Of a DNA stretch of 64,000 bases, positions 34,030 through 45,936 are shown piece by piece (within the stretch, counting starts at the first letter, position 1; every line of letters begins with the position of its first letter). A program made the translations under genes and the position numbers. The stretch is from contig OZ024794.1 in assembly GCA_964017045.1 (NCBI GenBank), forward strand, positions 51,861,608-51,925,607. Direction: 5' to 3'. Origin of the DNA: Omphiscola glabra (Eukaryota > Mollusca > Gastropoda > Lymnaeidae). Below the pieces are notes generated by a model. The model worked only from the letters and a program-made list of their open reading frames with translations. It was not told the DNA's origin and did not search any database.

Positions 34030-34938
34030 TGGGTAAAACATAGGATCGCTATTCATATTGAGTAAACCATAGGATCGCTATTCATATTGAGTAAACCATA
34101 GGATCGCTATTCATTATGATTAAACCGTAGGATCGCTATTCATTATGATTAAACCATAGGACCGCTATTCATATTGAGTAAACCATAGGACCGCTATTCA
34201 TATTGAATAAACCATAGGACCGCTATTCATATTGAATAAACCATAGGATCGCTATTCATATTGAATAAACCATAGGACCGCTATTCATATTGAATAAACC
34301 ATAGGATCGCTATTCATATTGAATAAACCATAGGACCGCTATTCATATTGAATAAACCATAGGACCGCTATTCATATTGAATAAACCATAGGACCGCTAT
34401 TCATATTGAGTAAACCATAGGACCGCTATTCATATTGAATAAACCATAGGATCGCTATTCATATTGAATAAACCATAGGATCGCTATTCATATTGAATAA
34501 ACCATAGGACCGCTATTCATATTGAATAAACCATAGGATCGCTATTCATATTGAATAAACCATAGGATCGCTATTCATATTGAATAAACCATAGGACCGC
34601 TATTCATATTGAATAAACCATAGGATCGCTATTCATATTGAATAAACCATAGGACCGCTATTCATATTGAATAAACCATAGGATCGCTATTCATATTGAA
34701 TAAACCATAGGATCGCTATTCATATTGAATAAACCATAGGACCGCTATTCATATTGAGTAAACCATAGGACCGCTATTCATATTGAATAAACCATAGGAT
34801 CGCTATTCATATTGAATAAACCATAGGATCGCTATTCATATTGAGTAAACCATATGATCGTTATTCATATTGAGTAAACCATAGGATCGCTATTCGTATT
34901 GAATAAATCATAGGATCGCTATTCATATTGAGCTTGGA
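34030..34938 (-). repeat. 29-bp minisatellite made from Helitron codons NMNSDPM-Y
   Basis: About 31 units of 29 bases. On the minus strand each reads AATATGAATAGCGATCCTAT then GGTTTATTC, encoding NMNSDPMVYS in one frame. Non-repeated Rep sequence resumes exactly where expected (PLLFPYGDVG) at the low-coordinate edge. A/G variants (GGATCG, GGACCG) are interspersed without a clear higher-order pattern. Confidence 0.92.
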
Positions 34939-35384
34939 AATATACTTACAGGAGTTGCCTCTGAGATAGATTCAAATATCCATTTTGGCAGTGGTTTTAA
35001 CTTCTTCTCCGACGAAACTCGCCGCAACATCGGTGTGACATATCGGTACAGTGTATTGTCGTTAATCAAGCCCAGGGTGTTCCTTGAATATCATTCCAAA
35101 AGATATTGTTGGGTTGGCCTGAGCGATTTCATGCATGTGTTTATATGATTTAGCGAAGGGGTTGATGATTCTGAGCATGGAATCTAGCTGGATAAGTAAA
35201 CGTTCGTTGCATGCAGAGTTTGCTTTATTTTGTAAGCGTACTTCAGTTGCTTGTGCTTGGTTCAAAACATACGGCTGTCCATATCCTAGAGGTAGTGAAA
35301 TTGCAAAATGTAATTGAGGTAGCCTGTTATAGTCTCAGCAAAGAGGGGGGCTGTCTAAAGGAGGCGTAGGGGAATGAGGGGGGT

Positions 35385-37800
35385 GACGTCAAAATTGTTG
35401 TACCTTCCATTAATTTAAAACACCAGCGGAGCCAATATTTAAATTACAGATGTTAAGACCAATGTACGAATGTGCACTTGATGTTGATGAAAGGGAATTT
35501 ATGCAATCTGGTGATGACGGGATATTTAACTTCTATTTACCTCTTGGCTCGGATTGCCATGCAATCAATAATAAAGACATAACCGATGAAATTCCCAGAT
35601 TTTTGTTTATTCGATATCTTAAATTGAAGTTTGAAACTAATGAGATAAATGTCTTGTCCGTAATTTTGGAGAGATAGCCCCGCGGCTTTTAATAATGGCC
35701 GCTATCTGGGTTGACACCATATGTCCCTAAGCCTAACCTGAACCCTAAATTTAAAGAGTATTGGCCCTATCTGAACCAGGGTCCTGCAATAAACAAGCAA
35801 TGAATTCACGGTGCTATATCTCCAAATTAGACTCCTTGTCATTGCAAACTACATTCATCTACTTGGTAAACTGATTAGTTAATATTTTTTTATTATTATA
35901 AAATTGAAGTATTTATTATGATGCCATTTGATATTATGCATACTTAGCGAATACGTAGTAGCCATTAGATATACTTTAACGCTTGATAATGGAACATCAT
36001 GTTTACCTGTATAATTCAAACATGTTTTGTTATTTTCTTTTGTCTTTTCAGCAAGACAAAGTAGTTTCCGAAGACAAAATTAACCTTTTTTTTTTTAAAC
36101 TTAACATTCTATCAAGACAGGAGAACTTAAAAAAATTAATGAAAATTATATTTTCAAGAGGTGTTCGTTCTAAGAAAAGGTGAGAAAGATTAATTTAATG
36201 GCTCAGCAGCTGAGTTTAATTTAGTCACATTTATTGCGCTAAAATTCAAAGCTTACGTTTTTCAAAGTTCAATCTTTCCCGCAGTGGCGTAGGAAGAGGG
36301 AAGGGAAGTGGATGGTTCACCAAGGGCTGCACTGTTTTCCTTTAAATATAGGGGCGTAATTTTAGACCGACTGCTGATATTTTTCGTGGAAATGGGCGTT
36401 AAAGAGTTTGGCCCACCCCGGGCGTCACTAACCCTATCAGCGCCACCGCTTTCACCGTAAACAGAGGTAAATGACCAAAATATAATTAACAGAACATTAT
36501 GACTACCTGTGGTGGACGTCCACGAAAATGTACTACCAGTCAGTTCCAAGTAACTGAAGAGATGCTTTTCTGTTAGTTTAGCACGGTTGACCTTTAAGGG
36601 GGAAGTAAACCTGTAGGCACTTAGTCTCATTAGTTGCCTGAGTTCTTGTTTATCAGTCGTGTCATGACTATAGTGTATTTTATGTCAAAGTCGTACGTAG
36701 ACTAAAACGCATTTTGAATGACGAAGTAAGAAGAAGTGGCCTGTGGAGCGAGAGGTGTTTTATTAATTCAAAAATTTTTATCTTTTTATAACATAATGGT
36801 TTCGCACTATAAATCCTGTAGTCTAAATTTTCTTGAATATTTCCAGGTTCACCGAGGAATGTATGTAAGATATTTGAAAAATTGCTGCCCGAAAGGTATC
36901 ATGGAATGCTTGGTGAACATCTAAGGTGATACAATGCGACGTGCCTCTTTAGCATCCACACTTTGAGGCCATTAACATCTCACGTCTGCTGTGGTTGTGT
37001 GCTAAAAAAAGCAATTTGTTTGAGAATAGGAACGTGCCCTTACCCTAAAAAAAAAGACTTTTATATTTGTGGGATACCCTTGAACATAAAACAGGTGTCG
37101 GTTACCACGTTCTTTTCAAAAGTGCTGCAGGCTATAAAAAATTTTCGATTAGGGGTTCTCAGCCAGAGGTGTCTGCACCCCATGGAAATGTGTAACGCAT
37201 TGCAAGGATGGCGAGGAACACAGAAAAAATTCTGAAGCAAAGACACAGAAATCTGCACAAACACAAATAAGAGGAAATGGAGAGAAGATTATATATGTCA
37301 TTAGCTGAAAGTTTATGCATAGGTGTCACGTCTGCTTGAGCTTAAATTTTACGTATAGGTGTCGCGTCTGTTTGAGCTTAAAGTTTATGTGTAGTTGTCA
37401 CGTCTGCTTAATTTTAATAATTTTTTTTTAAATACGTAATATTACAGAAAACGAAAAGTTTTACGAAATGATTTATTCTAAACTTTCCTCTCTTATTTAT
37501 TCTCAAATCTCTTATGTCTTCTACAGCTTGGACATCCTTTTCAAAATTGTATTTTAAATAACTTAAAAGTGAAATCTCCTATAAAAATTATTTATAAATT
37601 GATCGCTAGACTTAAATTTTTCGGGGAACAAAATCTGTAATCGTTAATATTTAAAAAAAAATAAAATTTATGAGTATAATTAATGTAATAATTGCTCATA
37701 TTTGCAAAACAACTAAACTATTTTATTGTGACATTTATTTTAAGTCACATTCACATATTTTAATGCGTCATTTTAAAGAACCCAAGGCAACATCATATGC
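35385..37800. other. Upstream part of duplicated block B (pairs with 5245-8900)
   Basis: Same order of short matches as upstream of gene A. Between about 37600 and 37650 the equivalent of 7820-8780, including exons 1 and 2 of gene A, is missing. No intact gene seen; 36280-36465 resembles a worn hAT-type MITE (CAGTGGCGTAGGAAG). Confidence 0.6.
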
Positions 37801-38217
37801 GGAGGATACAGTTTGGCGTCACTGGAGATGCTGGAATTTTTTATTTTTGTCCATGTTATCCGCCTAAAGGACTCCATCCCCGGGTTTGAGATGATGATTG
37901 AAATGGCTCTTCCAGTTAAGGTTAAAGTTAGAAACATTTGCGCGTGTAATCGGTTATTCGAAATGAACTTACAACAAGGGTAAATTTTGGTTAACTAAAT
38001 GTATTTTGCTCATGATGAGTCACATGCCTCATTAGCCAAGTGCAGCTACGCTCTATGCTAAATGTCCCACGTTAACCTTAAGTCTTATTCCCTGATATCA
38101 ACACTGGATCTAATACGATCCCTAATACCTGTTAAACGCATTAGGTCACAGATCCCAACAGCAAATGCAGCACGTTTGATCCGTCACCAGATGCGATAAC
38201 TCAAAGGTGTCTGCCGG

Positions 38218-39605
38218 GTAATTGGGCTACAATGGGGTGTAAAGACATACCTTTCATTAGGCTACAATGGGGTGTTAAGACATTCATTTCATTAGGCTAC
38301 AATGGGGTGTTAAGACATTCCTTTCATTAGGCTACAATGGGGTGTTAAGACATACCTTTCAATAGGCTACAATGGGGTGTTAAGACATACCTTTCATTAG
38401 GCTACAATGGGGTGTTAAGACATACCTTTCATTAGGCTATAATGGGGTGTTAAGACATTCCTTTCATTAGGCTACAATGGGGTGTTAAGACATTCCTTTC
38501 ATTAGGCTACAATGGGGTGTTAAGACATACCTTTCAATAGGCTACAATGGGGTGTTAAGACATACCTTTCATTAGGCTACAATGGGGTGTTAAGACATAC
38601 CTTTCATTAGGCTACAATGGGGTGTTAAGACATACCTTTCATTAGGCTACAATGGGGTGTTAAGACATACCTTTCATTAGGCTACAATGGGGTGTTAAGA
38701 CATACCTTTCAATAGGCTACAATGGGGTGTTAAGACATACCTTTCATTAGGCTACAATGGGGTGTTAAGACATACCTTTCATTAGGCTACAATGGGGTGT
38801 TAAGACATACCTTTCAATAGGCTACAATGGGGTGTTAAGACATACCTTTCATTAGGCTACAATGGGGTGTTAAGACATTCCTTTCATAATGCTACAATGG
38901 GGTGTTAAGACATACCTTTCATTAGGCTACAATGGGGTGTTAAGACATTCCTTTCACTAGGCTACAATGGGGTGTTAAGACATACCTTTCATTAGGCTGC
39001 AATGGGGTGTTAAGACATACTTTCATTAGGCTGCAATGGGGTGTTAAGACATACTTTCATTAGGCTGCAATGGGGTGTTAAAACATTCCTTTCATTAGGC
39101 TGCAATGGGGTGTTAAGACATACTTTAATTAGGCTTCAATTGGGTGTTAAGACATACTTTCATTAGGCTGCAATGGGGTGTTAAGACATACTTTCATTAG
39201 GCTACAATGGGGTGTTAAGACATACCTTTCAATAGGCTGCAATGGGGTGTTAAGACATACCTTTCATTAGGCTACAATGGGGTGTTAAGACATTCCTTTC
39301 ATAATGCTACAATGGGGTGTTAAGACATACCTTTCATTAGGCTACAATGGGGTGTTAAGACATTCCTTTCATTAGGCTACAATGGGGTGTTAAGACATAC
39401 CTTTCATTAGGCTGCAATGTGGTGTTAAGACATACTTTCATTAGGCTGCAATGGGGTGTTAAAACATTCCTTTCATTAGGCTGCAATGGGGTGTTAAGAC
39501 ATACTTTCATTAGGCTGCAATGGGGTGTTAAGACATACTTTCATTAGGCTGCAATGGAGTGTAAGACATTCCTTTCATTAGGCTGCAATGGGTTGTTAAG
39601 ATATA
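38218..39605 (+). repeat. 35-bp minisatellite in intron 3 of copy B, about 40 copies
   Basis: Unit ATTAGGCTACAATGGGGTGT then TAAGACATACCTTTC, starting at base +3 of the intron (donor GTAATT). Gene A has exactly one diverged copy of this unit at the same place (AATTAAGCTGCAATTGGGTG...). 34-base variants with CTGCAATGG cluster at 38990-39220 and 39410-39550, and some multi-unit blocks are themselves repeated. Confidence 0.95.
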
Positions 39606-40117
39606 CTTTTCTCTGGTCGAGTTTTATTTGATACGCATGTTATTTTGGCAGTTAAGAGTCAGCTGTCACATCAATATATAGAGTCTTTGCTGGCATAAAC
39701 ATATGTTTACAACGAACAATTGCTGTTTAGCCACGTTTACGTATGGAGTCTTGGATATCGACTTCAAATAAGTAAAAAAAAATAAAAACAAATCTTAAGT
39801 TTCTCACTTAATTTGCCAATGTGATTATATTGAAAACATACTATGCGTCCTTGTGAGGTTGAGACCAACCACCTGCTAGTGATACACCTAGTACAGTGTC
39901 TGCCAACTTTCCAGCCCAGGCCGTACACATATCAAGGCTTGATATAGGATTTTGCCGCAGATGCCTGAGAGGTCCAGTACTCAGGGGGGGGGGGACAATC
40001 AAGTATAAATTAGCAAGCTACCCAATGAGCCTGTATACCCAGTTCTGGTGAAATATGATGTTGGTAAGTTTAATATTGATAAAATGTGTTGATGATAAGA
40101 TCAACATTGTTTAATTG

Positions 40118-40120
<3 letters not shown>

Positions 40121-40168
<48 letters not shown>
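40121..40168. repeat. Poly-T tract in copy B intron 4
   Basis: A run of about 48 T residues. It is absent at the matching place in gene A, where the sequence passes straight to AGTTTACACAAG. Confidence 0.8.
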
Positions 40169-40169
<1 letters not shown>

Positions 40170-40612
40170 TAGTTTACACAAGGGAAAAAGATTTTCCAAA
40201 AAGCCCGATGACCTTGCAAAGTATTTGGACTTTGAGCCATCAAATAATATTATAAGAGCGCTTGTTGTTATTCGGACTATAACAGATGATATTCTACCCA
40301 TCTTCGAACATTGTTGTGTGGCTTGTTTTGGGAGGGCGGAGTTAACCAACTAGGAATGAAAAAGACATCTCAGCTTCAAACTAATGCAACACAGTACATT
40401 AAATGATATCAAAACATAAATACAATTTACAAACTTCAACCATACATTTGAGACTTGTCATCGTCACTAAAAAAATAAATTTTTATTTTATAACTTGCAA
40501 TTTAAGGGGAAGGAACTGTTGATACGCACGTAAACCCTGGCGAGAAATAACCCAAACAGATATCTTCGATATTTCAGAAAACTGCACACCAATGGGCACT
40601 ACTGACCAATAA

Positions 40613-41700
40613 GCAGTTCCGACACATGATCCCTGGACATCAATTTAAAAGACCATAAGAGAAATTAAACTCATCCAATGTTCAAGATTTCGAACGCTAT
40701 TTATTCATATCGTACATGAAAAAATACCAATTGTGTTAATTAACCTCACCCCACACCCCTCCCAACCCCCCCCCCCCCCCCAAAAAAAAAAAAAAAAAAA
40801 CAACAACCTCTCTTTCTAAGTGCACATCTGTGGGGTATATAAATTTGAGACGTAAAATATTTTGGTTTTTACACGTGACCCATTCGTTCGTTTGATTGAG
40901 TCTGCCTCGTGGGTTGATGAGAGTTGCAGCTCCGGTACGATGAGTTGAGAGAGAGAGAGAGAGGGGGATTAGGGTGGTGAGTGATAAGAAAACAAGAAAT
41001 GTGATCTCCACCCCCTCCCCCACCCCAAAAACCCTCTTCGCTTTTAATGACCATGTGCTGTAGGTTTTTGGAATGTGTTAGGTATGTGGGGGAGGGAAAT
41101 CGGACTCTGATCAAAGAGCGGCAAAGGAAAAGTTAAATTCTACTTTTTATTAAAGAAATCCTCTCTATTCACCATTCAATTTTGTGGAGCCTAGACATGT
41201 GCGTGATGCGTTTCTCGCTTGTTTACACACATGCGATTTAAAGACTTTATCGTGCATCGTTCACCTGGTGAACGGATGGAAAAGAGTGGGTAAATGAGTG
41301 AGCGACACTGTCACTCAAATTCTCGTATTTGACTGGGTCTGCCTTGCGGCTGTGTGAATGGGTGGGTATGTGAGCCCAGATCTGCTCTTGGAGTTTTATG
41401 CTCTAGTTAATGATTTAAATAATTTAAACATGAATTGTGAAAGCATTTGATGTTTAACGAGGTATATAATTAAACTTTTTCGAAAATTTAATGATTACAA
41501 TTTTAACATTAAAAAATAAAAATTATGATATTTTCGCAAATTAATTTTTTTTTAAATAAAACATTTTAGAGTTTTTTCTATCTTTAATTGGTATCCTCTG
41601 GCTTCTTAGATAACCTTACTATAATTCTGGAATGATTTGAACCACACAGCTAGGGGCGGGGGGCTGGGGTGTTGTTACATTTCAACATTCACGGTGTATA
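40613..41700. other. Spacer between copy B and gene C
   Basis: The start continues the homology with the 3' flank of gene A. 41160-41300 resembles 12240-12350 and 47700-47830 (leader-like 'gtttacacac', 'ttcacctggtgaacg'), suggesting a three-way duplicated intergenic piece. Poly-C/A and (GA)n runs occur at 40768-40800 and 40948-40963. No gene seen. Confidence 0.45.
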
Positions 41701-41701
41701 A

Positions 41702-41867
41702 CAGAGGCGTAGCGAGGGGGAGCAAGGGGGGCATCATGCCCCGGGCGCTACCCACAAAGGGGCGCCAAATGGTATATTTTACATATAATTTTGTATGGTT
41801 TTCGAATAGGGGGGGGCGCTAAAAAGGTATTGTGCCCCGGGCGCCAGTTAAGCTTGCTACGCCACTG
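41702..41867. mobile_element. hAT-like MITE, 166 bp, with near-perfect 8-bp target duplication
   Basis: The ends CAGAGGCGTAGCGAGG and CAGTGGCGTAGCAAGC (reverse complement of the right end) are inverted repeats. Flanks GTGTATAA and GTGTATAG match at seven of eight bases. The interior has the GCCCCGGGCGC motif common to such elements. It has no coding capacity. Confidence 0.8.
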
Positions 41868-42112
41868 GTGTATAGACGACTTTTAATAACTTTTCGTCGA
41901 ACCTTGTTCTATAGATAATGCACTGACAAAAACATTCGAGGTTTTAACAAATCATTTATTAAAGTGTATATCAAATTACAAGAAAATCTGTGCTATAACT
42001 CAGATATAATACAGTGACTTAAAATCAATGAAAAATTAGACCACTATTTAAAACAAATTATATAAATGTTATCCTATGAAACTGACGGAGTTATTCTAAG
42101 AAACAGCTTGAG

Positions 42113-45100
42113 TTATCCTACGACGGATGCTGGTGGGCACGGGTCCGGGATGGTGAAGATATTGGTCTGTGTGATGACGAGACTTGGCTCGCTTTGGAAC
42201 GTTGTGGTGAACGTCTTATCTGTGTAATCATATGTAAATTAAAATAATAATAAAAAAAAAAACATATACCGATTGTTTAGCTAAATTTACGAAGGCGCGA
42301 AGTACAAACCCTGTACAACCTACTTGTGTGGTAGCCCAATAGGATAAGATATCTGGGTTGTAAATCTTCCTTCGCGGTAGCCCACCAAGATGGGATAGCT
42401 CGGTTGTCAACATGCATGTGCGGTAACACAGTAAAATGGGTATACTGGATAACTGGATAATCCACCTACCTGTGTGGTAGCCCACTAAGATTGGATAGCT
42501 GGGTTGTAAAACTACCTGTGTGGTAGCCCACTAAGACGGGATAGCTTGGTTGTCAACCTACCTGTTCGGTAGCCCTCTAAGATGGGATAGATGGGTTGTC
42601 AACCTACATGTGCGCACAGGTAGCACGGTAAGATGGGTACAGTGGATAGTTCACCTACCTGTGTGGTAGCCCACTAAGATTGGATAGCTGGGTTGTAAAA
42701 CTACCTGTGTGGTAGCCCACGAAGATGGGTTAACTGAATTTTCAACCTACCCGTGTGTTAGCCCACTAAGATATATTAACTGGATTGTCACATACCTGTG
42801 TGGTAGCCCATTAGGATGGGATAGCTGGGTTGTCAACCTAACTGTGTGGTAGACCACTAAGATGTGATAGCTGGCTTGTCAACAACCTGTGTGGTAACTT
42901 ACTAATATGGGTTAACTTGTTTATCAACCTACCTTTGTGGTAGCCCATGAAAATGGGATAGCTAGGTTGTCAACCAACCTGTGTCGTAGTCCATTAAGAT
43001 GGGTTAACTGAATTTTCAACCTACCTTTTGAGTAGCGCACTTAGATGGGTTAAATTGATTGTCAACCTACCTGTGCGGTAGCCCACTAAGATGGGATAGC
43101 TGGTTTGTAAACATACCGTTGCGGTAGCCCACTAACATGGGATAGCTGGGTTGTCAACCCACCTGTGCGGTAGCCTACTAAGACGGGATAGCTGGGTTGT
43201 CAACCTACCTATGCTGTAGCCCTCTAAGATGGGATAGCTGGGTTGTCAACCTACCTGTGCGGTAGCACTGTAAGATGGGTACACTGGATAGTCAACCTAC
43301 GTGTGTGGTAGCCTACTAAAATTGGATAGCTGGGTTGTCAACCTACCAGTGTGTTAGCCCACTAAGATGTATTAATTGGATTGTCACATACGTGTGTGTT
43401 AGCCCTTTAGGATGGGATAGCTGGGATGTCAACCTAACTGTGTGGTAGACCACTAAGATGGGAAAGCTGAGTTGTCAACAACCTGTGTGCTAACTTACTA
43501 ATATGGGTTAACTGGGTTGTCAACCTACCTTTTGGGTAGCCCACTTAGATGTGTTAAATTGATTGTAAACCTACCTGTGCGGTAGCCCACTAAGATGGGA
43601 TAGCTGGGTTGTCAACCTACCCGTGCGGTAGCCCACTAAGATGGCATAGCTGGTTTGTCAACCTACCTGTGCGGTAGCCCACTAAGATGGGATAGCTGGG
43701 TTGTCAACCTACCTGTGCGGTAGCCCACTAAGATGGGATAGCTTGGTTGATTTTCCTGATCGCTCAGAGCGTATCTGATGGTGGTGCCACCTAGTGAGAG
43801 TTCAAATCCCACCGCATGGATTCTGTTGGTTCCGAATCCGATGTAGATATCACCAAGAAAAACAGCTGAAGCTGTGAACATAAACGTTTGCTTAATATTT
43901 ATTTAAATATTGAAATATTATTCTCCCCATTAATATTTACGAAATACAATTGTAAGAATAATAAAAGAAATAAGCGATCACGGGTTTTTGAACTTGATTT
44001 CGGGGGTCAGATTTTCGGAGTCGTGTGGAAAGTGGCCATCTAATGGAGGGACATAATATAAAACTGATTTTCACATGTATGTCTCCATAATTGTAATGTA
44101 CGAATCATTGTAATAGTTGTAATAACTGACCTGGCAGACACTGCTGGCCGATACGGAATATTTGAGTGGGACCTAGTGGAGACGACACACATTTGCCCGT
44201 AGCATCGGTCGCGTACTGCTTGAGCTGCAACAGAAACGGAAACTCAGCTGTCTAGCAAAATAATTTGCAATGGTATAATTAAAAGAAAGAAATATTTCAA
44301 TAATTATAGCAAGTAATTTTCAATACAATTACATTTCAACTCTTTGATTCGGCGGGTGCTCGTTGTTATTTGAAAATAGCCATAAGTTATATCTGTATGC
44401 GTTGCAACGGCACTTAAAGAATTGAGTATTTGTGTTTTAATTATGTGTTTGTAACGACTATTACAACTGTTCTGTTTCAGACGAAAGGGCTTGGGCAGTG
44501 TGAGCTAGACTGTTTATTCACCAATGCAACAGCACTGTTTGAAAATATGTTTATATAGCTCATAAAAAAAAAAAAGAAACGAATTTAGGGACCCTGGCAA
44601 CAAACGGAATATTATATTGTATTTCTTCAGAAAACCTCGCGAGCGTGCGCAAAACTCACCAACGTTTTATCGCAATCGGATGTATGGTATAGGAACGCAA
44701 ACGTATTAAACATGCAAACAAAGAAAGAAACATTAATTTTTATATGATGTAAACATTTATGTTATTCATCACGCTGCTAATAGCATACAATGATGCTTAG
44801 AAAAATTAGCTACCGCAAATAGTCAATGGTAAGTACAAACCGATGTAATTATGGCCTACATCAAACTTACTGTTGATAAGTCTTCAACAACACTCGTATT
44901 GCCAGTGATGGAGCCGTACAGCTTTCGTGGAAAGTTAAATGCCACAATGGAGAATATCTAGAAGACGTCAATGACAAAATCACCACGTTTAATTATAGAA
45001 ATTCTAAGTTAATGCTAGTAGTTTTGTTTTAAATTCTAACTTAATGCTAGTCTATTTGTTTTAAATTCTAATTTTAAAATGAACTCATCATAGCAATTGC

Positions 45101-45355
45101 CTTTAAACTTCAACACACAAACAACAACACACAAACAGCAACCATCCCCCACACACACACACAACTACAACAACAACAACAACAAACAGTTGTCTCTATT
45201 AACTTGAGACCAACAAAGAGCGACCGTCTACTTACCTCTGAGGTTACATTGATGGAGTTAAACTGGATAGTGTCCGGCATGCAGATCTTGGTCGGATCTG
45301 GAACACTGACCACTGCAGTCACGCAAAGAGAAATGAAGACAACAAGTTTATTCAT
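42113..45355 (-). CDS. Gene C: secreted ependymin-related protein, 188 aa, five exons
   Basis: Minus-strand exons 45236-45355, 44871-44957, 44131-44224, 43713-43871 and 42113-42219 join in frame with phases 0, 0, 1, 1; exons 2 and 4 have exactly the lengths of gene A (87 and 159 nt). The product starts MNKLVVFISLCVTAVVS (signal peptide) and has cysteines at 25, 81, 98 and 181. Landmarks are DPTKICMPD, GKCVSS...QQCLP, and the C-terminal NIFTIPDPCPP, which fits the ependymin-related family. A longer upstream ATG exists but would place charged residues before the hydrophobic leader, so I prefer 45355. The exon 4 donor (ACAG|GTAGGT) is the first of about 30 tandem copies of that junction. An AACGTCA-type half CRE (GACGTC) lies about 95 bases upstream of the start. 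Confidence 0.82.
42310..43750 (-). repeat. 46-bp minisatellite containing the exon 4 end and splice donor of gene C
   Basis: About 31 units of 46 bases. On the minus strand a unit reads CAGCTATCCCATCTTAGTGG, GCTACCGCACAG, then the donor-like GTAGGTTGACAACC. The first two parts are the last 30 or so bases of exon 4 (codons SYPILVGYRTG) and the third is the start of intron 4. Most units keep ACAGGTAGGT, so the intron offers dozens of potential 5' splice sites. Copies carry point changes and small indels. Confidence 0.93.
43872..44130. other. Intron 3 of gene C
   Basis: Ordinary AT-rich intron; nothing recognised. Confidence 0.4.
44540..44710 (-). mobile_element. Fragment of a dispersed repeat shared with 53740-53880
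   Basis: Within gene C intron 2, the words GAATTTAGGGACC, AAACGGAATATTATA, GTTTTATCGCAATCGGATG and ATAGGAACGC occur in the same order as on the minus strand of 53740-53880. The latter copy ends in a Helitron-like terminus, so this is probably a piece of the same non-autonomous family. Confidence 0.5.
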
Positions 45356-45670
45356 GCTTTCTTTTTTCAAGTGTGAGAACTTAATCTTTTGCAACGCAAA
45401 AATGTAATACACTAACTTAGTTTTAGAGTTGTAGTCTTGGAGACGTCAAATCTGTAACTGCACTTGGGCCTATAACTTTCGAAGCAAGTAAACTAATTTT
45501 GTCTCTGCCTTCTGTAAAGTATCAGCACATTTTTTGGTCTAGAGAGTTGGTTTAGAAACTAGTTTTATCTCAAGGTGAAATCCTTAAGATAAAAGAGATG
45601 CCTTACTATCACGAGCATGTGGGCTGTTCAAGACTTGGATGATAAGCTGTGAGATTAATGTAGTTTAAAT

Positions 45671-45936
45671 CGTATCCGGAAATTGGATCGAAAGAAATTT
45701 GGTCGACAGAAAATTGGTCGAATCGTTTTTTTAATTTATGTTAAAATTTTGCGTCAAATTTCTTTTCGAACGCATTATTTTGTTTTACTATATAGTATAG
45801 TGCGTTCAAAAAGAAATTTGACGAAAATTTTAACGTCTGGATTGAAAAAAAGATTCGACCAAATTTCCGTTCTATCAAATTACCGTCGATCAATTTTCAG
45901 TCGACGAAATTTCTTTTGATGAAATTTCCGGTAACC
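45671..45936. mobile_element. Palindromic MITE, MULE-like, with 9-bp target duplication
   Basis: Identical 9-mers AGTTTAAAT flank the element (45662-45670 and 45937-45945). The arms are long inverted repeats: CCGGAAATT, AAAGAAATTTGGTCGACAGA and GAAAATTGGTCG on the left recur reversed on the right, and the centre folds as TTTTGCGTCAAATTTCTTTT against AAAAAGAAATTTGACG. A 9-base duplication and long inverted termini fit Mutator-like elements. No coding capacity. Confidence 0.8.

Larger units (their letters stand above)
32990..35320 (-). pseudogene. Helitron Rep/helicase remnant (helicase-like N-terminal domain), minus strand
   Basis: Reading the minus strand downward, fragments appear in the order expected of Helitron proteins: NSACNERLLIQLDSMLRIIN and PFAKSYKHMHEI (35080-35220), then RQYTVP, AASFVGEEV, NMNSDPMFYPLLFPYGDVG (34005-34060), DKLFKQYIVDAYVKAE (33810-33880), IRLHKHELREEQYEGLLDAL, GKMIILTSTFPGSTRHLQQNY (33530-33590) and finally QDVMTIAHTFGKPYLSLSLT (about 33010-33085). 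Helitron Rep proteins nick and join single-stranded DNA during rolling-circle transposition. This copy is dead: several stops (one replaces the conserved Trp after YGDVG), frameshifts, a 66-base internal duplication at 33655-33790, and two minisatellites grown inside the coding sequence. The catalytic HUH/Tyr and helicase parts are absent. Confidence 0.87.
38130..40612 (+). pseudogene. Copy B: decayed duplicate of gene A (exons 3-5 only)
   Basis: Exon 3 remnant at about 38130-38217 lacks its AG acceptor (CCTGTTA where gene A has TCAGTTA) and is frameshifted. Exon 4 remnant at 39915-40063 has an internal deletion and a poly-G run. Exon 5 remnant at 40507-40612 has lost the AG (TTTAAG) and carries deletions, though CTGCACACCAATGGGC and the stop are preserved. 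Exons 1 and 2 are absent. It lies in the same orientation as gene A, about 30 kb away, and is non-functional. Intron 3 holds the 35-bp array. Confidence 0.88.

Noticed and set aside
38218..39605. CRISPR-like regular repeat array
   Set aside because: Units are contiguous tandem copies without unique spacers, in a spliced eukaryotic genome. The same applies to 34030-34938 and 61016-62176.
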